Source of the DNA: Eleginops maclovinus
Lineage: Eukaryota; Chordata; Actinopteri; Perciformes; Eleginopidae
DNA: 64,000 nucleotides
Assembly: GCF_036324505.1 (NCBI RefSeq)
Contig: NC_086366.1
Coordinates: 12,335,927-12,399,926 of the forward strand
Direction of reading: 5' to 3'
Shown in pieces: positions 51,840 through 63,200 of the stretch. Numbering within the stretch: the first letter of the stretch is position 1; the number at the start of each line of letters is the position of its first letter. Both the position numbers and the translations under genes were made by a program. The notes beneath the pieces are model-generated. The model saw only the letters and a program-made list of their open reading frames with translations. It did not search any database and was not told the origin of the DNA.

Positions 51840-52559
51840 TATCTGAAATTCTAGATTATAACACAATTCAAGAGTTTTCTTTAACACAATGGGATCTATT
51901 CATCACCAGTGCAACTCTGGCCTCTATCAGTCTGAATATATTCCTGCCAGTTCATCGGGGTACGCTAGGCGAGCGTGCTTGTATGCTAGCGTGCACCCAA
52001 CACTCACACTAGCCCTGTATGACTGAAGCAGGAAAAGCAGCCAAAAAAGGTTAACACCATGGCCAAAAGCATGCAAGCAATGTGGGAAACACTTAAAAAA
52101 ATGAAAAGAAAGAAAATAAATACATCTTGGGATAAAAAAAATCTTAATACATTATCTTAAAATTTTCCTTTTCTTGTTTCGTGTTTCATATATATATATT
52201 CTAAACACACATCTTTGTACATTTTGGTATAAGTTCTCTTTCTTGCAGGGAGGTCCAGGGGAAATGGGTGTTAGGTGGTGGAGGGGTGAGGTTTTTTGGG
52301 GCAATCCCACTTTCCTGATTGCCTTGAGCTGATGGAGGGGGGGGGGGGGGGGGGCAGCATCACAAAGATAACTCCACCCTTCAAGTCTCTCGTTCTCTGT
52401 GGCAACCGTGGGCGATGGCGATGGAAAAAACAGGGGGCTCAGCAGTGAGAGGACAAGCTTATAGGACGTCCAGAAAAGTCCAGGACACAAGAAGTAGGAG
52501 CTGACAAGTCGGTACTTCCTCTTTGGGACCAAAGCCAGAAGTTGTGGTACAGACATCAA
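51840..52559 (-). other. arhgef12: arhgef12 3' UTR (extent uncertain)
   Basis: Sequence downstream of the TAG stop at 52562-52560 on the minus strand. It contains a run of 18 C on the transcript strand (18 G at 52337-52354), an AT dinucleotide stretch near 52189-52200 and several A-rich tracts. I found no canonical AATAAA or ATTAAA on the minus strand between the stop and 51,840; an AATATA variant occurs near 52,195. Canonical hexamers first occur inside the neighbouring hAT-type element near 51,735-51,759, so the 3' end could lie there. Extent is an inference. Confidence 0.5.
52337..52354. repeat. G18 homopolymer in the arhgef12 3' UTR
   Basis: Eighteen consecutive G on the plus strand, that is C18 in the transcript. 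Confidence 0.95.
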
Positions 52560-54215
52560 CTATCTCTTATCTGGGGGGGAAAAATGAGGGGTAGGATCAG
52601 AAAAAGGACAGATACAGGAAGTAATCCACATATTAAGATCTATTCATTCATATGTTGACACAAAGTGATATACCTTTGTTCCCATCCATGTCTGCTGCTG
52701 ACCTCTCTGGCCTTTGGCGTATTACATTATTGTACTTGGCCTCGACGTCCTGAAAGAGAAACCATTCACCGTCAGATCAGGCAATTAAAATCACCTCAAT
52801 GTGTTAGCATCAAAGTGGATTCATAGCAACATGTGATGGTGAGCTCAGTGACTGTTGGATACCTTCAGATAGTTGAGGTTGGCCTGAAGGTTTCTGAGGT
52901 GAGACAAGACCTGTCTACTGAAAGAGGAGAGGCTGCCAGCCTGTGACGCTGAAGAGAACCTCAAGTTGATGCCCGAGTCGGCGGCGCAGCCTTGTGAGGT
53001 TCTCAGCTGCTTCCCTGTGTTTGATGCCAAGATGTCATCGTCTGTGCTGCTCTCCCCTGGGCCGCCGTACCCCTCCAGAACTAAATACCCTGCTGAGAGA
53101 TTTAAAAGAAGCCCCTTATTACTAATGCTGTAAAACGTGGAGGATCAGGGAAAGACAGAGCACTGAGAAAGCTGCAGCTCACAACGACTAAAGGTGGATG
53201 TAAAGGTGCGTTCAATACAAACGTGATGTGGATTTTAAGGGCAGCTCGTGCTCTACGGCTTAACAGCAGTACTGTACAGGGACACAACACACTACAGAAA
53301 CTCTTGCAGAAGGATTGCATCAGCTGGGATGCCACACTTGACCAGGAGGTTTAAGTGTTACCCAAACCAAACATGGTCAAATCTGAAAAAATGCATTTGT
53401 TACTTCACTCCTCCTTTTTGCTTGCACCTATGACATGAGGTGAGAATCTGCCTCTTCAGTCCATTTAAACCTAGAGTGTGTGGATGATGACAAGTCATTT
53501 GTTCCCACCGGCTCACCATAATCTTCAGGAGAATCAAAGAAGCCCGTGTCTCCAGAGCCCAGGTCCTGAGCGGGGTCCTCTGTCTGGGAGCTGTTCTTCT
53601 CTGAGCCATTGTGGACCATCACCCGTGCTCGGCTGTCCACGGGGGTCCGCAGAGAGGTGGTCCTGAGGAGACGAGCGCCCGTGGAGCGCTTGCTTTGCTC
53701 TAAAGCCTCCTCGGACATCAGCTGGGTCACCAACACCTGCTTTAATGCTGCCACTGCAGTAGGTGAGGATATATACATTTATTTTGTTCAATAACAAACA
53801 ATTAACTTTATTTTGACTGACTGTGTGCTTACATGTTTTCAGGGCTTCGTCTGCTCTGGAGGGAAACATGTTAAACGAGTCTCCTTCTTTGACATCTTCA
53901 GCCACTCGGTAAGGAAGCTCTGGGTCTACGAAACCCTCCTCCTCCTCTTCCTCCTCTGCCTTTCCTCCCTCGAATGGATTATTACCTGGTAGAGAACTCG
54001 TCACGCTTCTAGGGGCTGGACTGCTCTCTTTATCTGAGGGGGTTTAATGGGAGAAGGATTACCTACACAGCTGAGTAGAGGAGAATATTTAAGGTAACTC
54101 AGAGGGAGAGACGCCGCTACCTGTGGACTGGGTGCTGCCGGTGGACGTGCGGTCTGCATCTCGACTCAGCCTAGAAACCCCCGCTGTAATGATCTCCACA
54201 CCATGCCTCTCCCCA
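52560..54215 (-). CDS. arhgef12: arhgef12 exons for the C-terminal tail and stop
   Basis: Exons 54215-54121, 54033-53833, 53753-53517, 53089-52863, 52749-52674 and 52570-52560 (fragment residues about 815-1096). The tail is low in predicted fold. It contains an NPF tripeptide (PGNNPFEGG), a run of seven glutamates, the LARG-like YLVLEGY plus ESSTDDDD patch, and a final helical segment (SRQVLSHLRNLQANLNYLK) that could form a coiled coil. The C-terminal tail of LARG-family RhoGEFs is associated with autoregulation and dimerisation; that role here is inferred from the family. The last coding exon contributes only the end of an Asp codon, Lys, Arg and TAG. The 53,092/53,089 acceptor is ambiguous (tandem NAGNAG). 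Confidence 0.88.
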
Positions 54216-57200
54216 CTGGAACACAAGCAATAGCATATGTTACAGACAAGCTCAAATCATCATCTGGGCAAATTTAGAAAGAGAACACGATAACATACTC
54301 AGTCTGAGGTAGCGGTATGACGCTGTGAGGTTTGACTTTCATGGCATCAGCTCTCTGGGTGATTAGACGCTGCCACCTTTTGCGGGGGGAACAAAATAGA
54401 GTTATTAGCACATTGGAGCTGGAGCAGAAAAAATTCAGGTGATCAATCAATAAGGTATTCATGCTTACGTTTTCTGATCTGAGACTGTGGGCGCCATCAG
54501 CTCGTAGATCTGGGCGCCGTTGTCTGACATGGATAGAACGAAGAAGGACTTGGGGTCTGGAAACAAAGAGTGTGGAGAAGACTTTTTTTAGACGATATGC
54601 ACAGTGCTTTTCATAAAATAAAACCCGAAGAGAGCAAAAATAAAAAGGACATACAGGAGGAAAACATATTTTCCTTTCTCTTTCTTGATCCTCCTCAACA
54701 ACGGTCAATAAATCCTTGACAGCTGTTTGTACTACTGGATTAACAATGTGTCACATGTTCTGAATTGACCAATCACAATCGAGTATTCAACTAAGCCATG
54801 TAATAAAATAGATTAAACTAATTTTGCCTAAGCCTAATATCCTCAGGCAGTTCGTTCCACGCCCTGCAAAGAATTGGATGTTGTATCGTGAGGGGTTATT
54901 GATCAGGGTTTTGTCTAAACATGCGCCCTCTTACTTTCGGCGTGCCCCCTCATACCAAAATTCAGATTTCCCCCGCAAAATGTTAAAGTGATGCAAGAAA
55001 ACAATATTACTGTTCGTCAACAACGGTATAACTACTCCAAAAACATGAAAGTCGCGTCAGATAGACCGTCATAGACACGGCATAGACAGCTTGGATTTTA
55101 CGGAGCTCCAAAAATAAATAGGGCATCGGTGTGGGAGCAGGCTTACACTGAAACTGTGATTAGTATCTTTTACTGTCCTTTTTTTCTGTAGAGGAAGTAA
55201 AGAAACCGTAACCTGGGATTTATTTGTTGTGTGAGGTACAATATATGACTCTTTAGAGCATTATTTTCGCAGGAAGTGGGCGGAGCATCTCTTTTACCGG
55301 AAATGACATTAGCGCCCTCATACTTTATTTTTCTAGAAAACCCCCTGATGATGGTTTGATCTGATCAGTGCCTCTCAACTCCTTTTTCTGTCTATTTTTA
55401 AGTTGCACAACGGAAAATAGCCTGGTGAACACTGACCTGTTGCCACGGAGCGCACCAGCACAGTGTTGAGTTTGATGATGGGGCTGAAGATGTGTTTGGT
55501 GTCTGCGGTGCCGGCCAGGTTTTTACAGTGACACTTCAGGATCAGCCGCTCATCTTGCTTCTGCAGCAGGACCAGAATGTCCTGCAGGAGGAGCGTGTAC
55601 AACTCTGAAAGGAAACCGAGAGGATACTTGGATTTAATATTTAGCAGAAAAATCTAAATGAAAGTAAATTAATCTCTTATAATGTGCCGAAAACTAACCA
55701 ATAGTCTTGTCCTTGTTCACTTTCCAGGACAGCGGCCCCTCATGCACCATGGTCCTCTTGGTTAAATCCAAGTTCTGAAGAAGGAAAACAAAAGTTAAGC
55801 TTAGGCCATTTCCACATTGCACTCCCTTTGTGCCAAGCATATATTTCAAACAGCGAGCGTGGGTGTACAAAAAGTGAGTGTGCTTAAAGTGAAGCTAAGA
55901 GGGTCATGTATATAACTCACCTTTAGCTCAAGGATCATGGGGTTGTCTGTCTGCTTCAGAGAGGAGAGGTCCAATCTTCTCTGATAGTCCTCCAACCTCT
56001 AGAGGACAGACGGAGAGAAATAGGATAGAGGATAAGAAAGCGCTCCTTAAAAAAGGGAGCCACTGCCTGGGGAGCAGTAAAAAAATAAATTGTGGTGGAG
56101 GAGTTAAACAAAAGGGAGGACTTAGAATGAGACTGAAGGGGGGGAAGAAAAAAGTCGAGGGCATGGTGTGAAATGGAAAGGAGATTTTAAAAGACATCCT
56201 ACCTGCTTGTCCTCAGATTCCTTCACAGCCTGGTTGACGTGATTGAGGATCTTTCTACAGCAGTCTGCCGCCTGCTTCACTTTGTCCTTCTCCACTGTGT
56301 TGTCTGAAAGACGTTTAGAAAAAGAAAGAGGTAAGGCCTCAGTTCTGTGGGGGGGTCCGGCAAATTGATACAGCCCATTAACACAGCATTGTTCCCAAGA
56401 AATATGATAAAGCAGGGGGGAATTAATATCCCGTAATAGCTGGTTATAGATTACCATTAGTGGATCCTCTCTGTGTGAGACCCAAACCCGGCCAAGACTA
56501 AAATGATGGACCAAATAATTGGAGAGCCGTATCCCAGAATGCACACTGCCGCTCGAGGACCATTAAAATGCAAATCTTGCCATTTGTCTCTGTATTTCAC
56601 TAATAGCTGGCATGTTGCAACAAAGACTCAAGGCTTAATTTGTATTCCTTTTCCTTCTGAAAAGTTCAATATTTATCTTTTGTATTTTAAAGCAATCAGA
56701 ATAAATAGGCAAACTATTATTATTATTCCTGTATTACCCGTTTCCATGGTTGCTTGCCGACATGATTAAATGAGTTTCCATATTGAAAACATTTGACTCA
56801 CAGAATGTAATTGGCTTTAGGATCACAGGACGAAGAGCTTCAATATATAACTGAGATCTTCCCATGCGAGGGGGTGTAGCTGTGCAGAAACATGTATTTC
56901 TATACATGGCAGGAGTCTAAAACACTTAGCAATAGAAGGTAGGACTGAGAGAATAATAATAGTGGTATGCAAATACTATTTTAAAAGTACATCACAATTT
57001 CTCTCCTTGTGACAGGTTCAGTAATTGACTAAGTATTTGTGACTGAGTGGAACAGACTTTGAAGTCTCTGGAAAGTGATTTGTATGAATGCAGACACTAC
57101 TCCTGCAGGCATGTTGACGTCATTGAGGCTTCATGCGCTGCTAGAGCGAGAATAAGGGGCTGGCTACACTGAGACCATTTGTAGTCCATAATGAGGCTGC

Positions 57201-60200
57201 AGACTTAGTCCAAAGTCAGAAAATCTAATTACAAATCTGTAATTGTTTAGGAAACATTTCACTGCTTTCGACTTGTGAAGATCGCCACTCTATTCGTATT
57301 TCCACTCTTCAGGGAGTTATTTAAACATTGAAAACTTGTATTGGGACATTTTATTCTACACAATAATTCAAGAAAATAATCGGTAAACTTATCGAAACAG
57401 AAAATAATCATGAAAAAAAACAATCCTATTACTTTAAAAGACACATTTTCACATGCCATATTTTTGGTTATTCAGGCGTCGTCTTTTCAATCCCTGTTAC
57501 ATCAAAGACAGTTCGACACAGGCATGATAATCGTTGCTGCGAGCTGTTGTGAAGGAACTCTGATTAGTAAGCGGCATTTCCACACCTGTGTACTTGGCGA
57601 TGTTGTCTAGCAGCAGGGGGTACTTGGTGAGCCGCTGCATCTCGACAGGAATGATGTCTTTAAGCTGCAGTCGGCGACACTGTCTGTTACTCTCCGCCTC
57701 CTGCAAAGCAACAGAACAGTTTAGCTGTCATTTAACATCCAAAATACATCGTTTAACAAGCACACCTGGAGCATCACCGAGAGTCGCTTTTCACCCAGTG
57801 CTCATTTTCACTTTTCGGTATGACACGTTCTGTGCTTTTTTTTGTAGTAAAGGTCTCTATTTACAAAAAAGAACCAATTCTTGAAGCCTCATGTCAGTAC
57901 CTGGACGAAGGAGGTAAAGCGCGAGTCTTTCTTCTGCTTGGTCTTGATGATTTCCAGAGCAAAAGGCTGGTTGCTGCAGAATGTCCCCACCGCCTTCTTG
58001 ATCTTCTCCTCCTCTCCACCGCTGAACTGTGACAACCCAACCAAAGACGGCACAGGACAGAGAAACGGTGATCAGTCAATGCGGGTTAGGGCTAGTTGTC
58101 ATGGAAATGTCCAGTATTTAACCCCTATAATGAGAAGAAACTCCCAGAAGGGGGCCAGGCTTAAGACCCGGTAGCGGAGACAGCTTAAGTTTTAATGTAG
58201 ACTAGATCATTGCACGGACCCTCAGGGGATAGTTTACCCTACTTATCCCCCATAGAGACATTTTAGACAAGGCTGCCAGCTGATATCACATCCAATGCAT
58301 TACACATGATATAGGGATGTCAGCCAAATCTGGGGCACGGTCTGACATTACCATTTACTGAGAGACGGGCTTCAGTTTCATTCGCTGCTGCTGTAATTAC
58401 TTGGCAGAGGGTTTTTTTGCAGCATGTCTTTCAGGATTTTGGTGTGTGATTTATATGATTTAATGTTCACTACTTCTCCAGTACATACAGCTCCGGAAAA
58501 AATTAAGAGACCACTCGAAATGTTTCTTAAATCTTTATCTCTACATGTATTGCAGCCATTCCAGTGTATGCTGAATTCCAACACAGAGAAAAAATGTCAG
58601 TAGTTTATAGAATACAATACAACAGAAAAAATATGTAACTCAAAGACAAAAAAAATCCACGGCTGTATGAACTGCACCTGAATATTTTCAGGTGCACTTC
58701 AATTTTTTTTAAAAGAGCAGAATTTAGGCTGAAGAAAGCAATCTTATACTAATAAAAAAAATGTCTGGCTATGAAGCTATTTTGGGCAACAGTTCAATTT
58801 CTTTGTGCACAAAGTGTTTTTTCACACCACATCAGTCATCTTGAGAATGTATTCAATATAAGAAAATGTTTGAAAGAGGAAATACAATTTCAGCCAGAGA
58901 ATTGTACTTACCCAGGAGAGCAAGTCGTCTCCTATCTGATCAATTACCGAAGACTCATTTCTCTTCCGAACAGCTGCCATTTGCTCCAGTATTGAAGCTG
59001 AAATTCAAAGGAGAGGCGCAAATTGACAGTCAGTGCATGCTTGTGTGTCTGCATGTGTGTACATAAGATAACAAATGAAAAATACACCATGAAATTGTGA
59101 GTACTGTGTGTAATGCTGGCTCAGTTCATTGCACTTTATTTGGATTCTCACTACCTTACTTTTGAGGGTTTTTTTTACTTGTTCATATTAATGGCTTTTA
59201 TTTTTTGACAGATTTCAGGGTATGTGTGCGTACCATGCAGCTGTAAAATCTCATCCAGGTTAGTGAAGATGTTCTTGATGTCCGCAGGAGGCAGGATGGC
59301 CTCTTTGGAGAGCTTCTGGTAGAAAACGTGGTCCAAAACTCTCAGCATCCTTACATGCGCACGCTCTGTATAGAACAGCTCTGTAGACACAATGCAAGAT
59401 GTTAACTCGAGATGGCAGAGCATTCGCCCAGCTCAACATGATGAACTATTTGACAGCAACTTGGGTTGGCTCCCAACAGATGCCCAGCAGCTGCATATCT
59501 CTGTCATTCCTCTTTTACTCAATTTGTATTCTTTGAAAATAGATTTGGCTTTATTGAATAGACGTAAGCCATGTGCTCACCATTGATGACTTCCTGTCTC
59601 TTGATTTCCTGAGGCCTGAGACCTGCTAGGACCTCTCGCCCCACCAGCTGCTGCCAGTTCGGAGGGTCGTGCTCCGAGTCCGTTCCCTGGTCGTCCTCGC
59701 TCTGAACGTCAGCTGCAACCAGACCCTCAAGCCTAGGGGCAAGAGAGAAAGTCAGTTTTTTATCTGGCTACTAAACCACCACTACTCCTTATTTTATTAG
59801 ATATTCATTTTCAAATAAACGAGTTCCTCACCTCCGGATGGCCTTTGGTGTTCCCTCGTGGGCCCTACAAAATATAGTAACGGTACAATCAATGTTAAAG
59901 ATAAGTAATCTCAGGAAAGGAAGCAGAAGTGTTACTGTAAATGCACCTGTCGCTTTCTCTGTCGTCCTCTTGCAGTTGATCGTGGCTGTTAAGCTCAAAG
60001 TGCGAGGCAGGGTACAGCAGCCCATCAAGAGGGTCCGACTGAAGGCCGTCACTCAGCCTCGGGGGGCCTGAAGTCGGAGTCCCGCCTGAGAAACAAGGTA
60101 CACGTTAGAAACCATCACTTCCTTACTTTTTCTTCTTTACCGTTCAGTAGCTCACCCATATCAGTGTCTCTGCTCGAGTCTGAGCTATAGGTGGCGCTGA

Positions 60201-63200
60201 TTGGGGAGGAGGTGTTGATAGACATCGAGTGTGTGAGTTCAGAGCCCTCGCTTGATTGGCTGCTTCTTAGACGACAAGCTTCCATGTGGTCGGCTGCCCC
60301 CAATGAAGGCTGAGATAACTGTTTATGGGGCCGGGGGCGACCATCCAACGCCTTTCCCACTGAGGAAAGAAAAAAGCGGAGTCAAATTTATAAACGTTTT
60401 AAATATCATTATCATCATTTTTATCCTAAAAGTCCTAACTCACCTGATGCTGCTTCAACACGACTGGGCCGGCGCTGAGGTCCAAGGATACTGGGAAATC
60501 TGGGTTTCTTTACCTTCTCTTCTCCCTCCTTTTCTGTCTTGATGCTTTTCTGTATTTTATTAAAACAAGGGAAGTGTCAGGTAGATGACAAAGAGAGAGA
60601 AAGAGATGGATAGAGAAGGGCAGAGGCGTATGGTGACAGGAATGTATTGAGACGTTATATTACCTTGATCTTGGGAAGAAAGTTGATCCTGACCCGTTTG
60701 GACTCCAGACTGCGAGGTTCCTTGACCCTCACTCCAAGGTGCTTCATGTATGTATAGATGACATACTGCATTGTAGTGCTAAAAGGGAAAACAAAAGTGA
60801 CAACAAACAGAGATTAGTTGCTACAATTCCAATACTAAAAGACAAAACAACAGGATGCAGAAATTCCAAGTGTCCATATTGTGACTTGCACCATATGTCA
60901 TGCCAGTCCTTCTCGAGGATTTTCTAAACAAACCATCTGGGTTGTGCTGTGACCATATGGTGTTTCAAACAAGACTGTTCAATCAGTCACACTTTTAAAT
61001 TATTTAATCCAACCACACTGCATAAATTACATGTTTTTTTAGGAGACTGCCTCAGTGTTTAATTTGTAGACTGTAGGGAATGTAGATTGGGGCCTGGATG
61101 ATACCAATATGTTATATGTTCTTGGCAGGAACATCAAAGGCTTTACTTTAAGAAAATGACTTCCATTGACATATATTATTCATCCAGCACAAGATGATTT
61201 AAATAATACATTCAAAGAAGTCTAATGAAGTAATAAATAAGTTATTTAAGACACATTAAAGACTGTAAATGCAATGACAACACATATAGTTTGAAGGGCC
61301 ATGAGAGCCCCTGAAGTCCTCAATGATGATGTGCTTTGAATAATATTCTCCATATCGATAAACAAAATGTTCCACAATATAGGTTTGCTTACCATTTCTC
61401 TTCCTCTGTATTCTGAGTAGTTAACCTATAAACAATACAAAGAACAAAAAGTCTTACTGTCTGATAATGGTTCGAAGTATGAAATATGTGTAAACACTTG
61501 CATATCACAGCACATGTCTATATGTGTGTTATGAAACTGTGTGTCGTGCTTCTTACAGGATATCCTCTATCTTGGTGATGATGTTCTCTGCGTAGGAGCG
61601 CTCTCGCTCCAGAGTGACGCGGTCTCTGACTCCCTCTTGGTCCAGTCGGGCCAGCTCCACTTCAGCCACGGTGAGACCCATACTGCGCTTCTGCCTGCAA
61701 GTGCATGGACACTTATCTTGAAACACTGTGCAATAATCACCATCACCACCAGCATTATCTCCATCACCATCATCATCAATCATAATTTGTATAATGTCTC
61801 AACACCTTACATTCAACTATCAGATTTAATCACTATGGGGGAGTTCAAGTCCATTTTAAAGGACAAAGAACAAAATACTCTTGGTCATTGTGTTTGCTCT
61901 TATATCCTCTAACTGAAGTTGTCTTAAAATGCCAGTTCTTTGCTTTTAACAGTGTCTTTTATTTGTATACTGACTGGCTATTTTACCATTTAATTTGTGT
62001 TGTACGACTGTTGTATTCGTCTGCCTGTATCGTTTGTGTTTGTTGTAACGTTGTTTATGCTGCTTTCTTGGCCAGGTCGCTCTTGAAAAAGGGATTTTAA
62101 TCTCAATGAGACTTTTACCTGGTTAAATAAAGGATATATATATTACATACGTCACTAAGTTCTGAAGTTACTACTCATCATCCTTTATCCATGGATGTGC
62201 ACTTACTTACCTACTTTACTCTAGTATAACTATTGTGTGCTTTGCTTCTATATACTAAATGTTAGCTTATTCTTTATTATCATTATATCTTTTTTTACTT
62301 GCTATGCCACTTTTGCTGTAACAAATGTTAATTTCCCCGCTGTGGGACTTATAACGGATTTCTGATTCTGATGTGCCAACATGAAATACTCTGGTAAGGT
62401 ATAATCCCCTTTTCTACATTTGCTCAATGAGTGAGCCACACTCAATATCAGAACCTGCCCAGCTTTGAAAATAAAAACGCAGAGCTGAAAACTTTACCTG
62501 AAATCCTCAAGGTTCTTCTGTATTTCAGGGAGCAGAGAGTCCTGCAGCGTTTGAACATGTTGTCTGTTTATTTCCTCAGGGATCAGTTCTGTCCGCCGCC
62601 GGTCTGAAAACACACGCACACATACACTCAACTATACTGTAGGCGAAATCTAAAAGGATTATTTGAAGTGCACACTTAATCTGCGCTGCTAAGTTTAAGC
62701 ATTACTTTCTAAACCATCAGAGCGTTTCATTTTTTAACACCTTAGTTGGGAGTGTGCATGGCTCACAGGGACTGTATAATGAGGATGGCCTCAGATATAC
62801 AAAAGGTAAACGTAGGAAAAATAAATTGCCTATTGAAAACGACAGTGAGCAGACAACCAAATGAAGCAAAAGCATAGCATGAAATACTAACCGAGATCAG
62901 TAGAGATGGATTCAGGAACAGCGACCTTCAAATTCTGTGAAATAAATAAATAACAATGTGTTATACTTCAAGAACAAATTGGAACACAAAAATGTAAATA
63001 CTGTCCATCAGAACATTCACAAATGTCAATGTCAGTAGTGACAAAATATATGAAAGCGCTCAATAAATGTAATTATTAAAAATGGAATCACCCTTTTTTT
63101 AGCCTGTAGATTTGAATGTGTTTTGATCCCATGTTCTGTCATCATTGGTGTTTTAGATTTAGATGCATGAACAACAGACACTTTGTCTATCCTCTGTGTA

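Noticed and set aside
53534..54004. 156-residue minus-strand ORF running through two arhgef12 exons and the intron between them
   Set aside because: Only its first part is in the gene's frame. The part after the donor at 53833 is intron and then an out-of-frame reading of the next exon.
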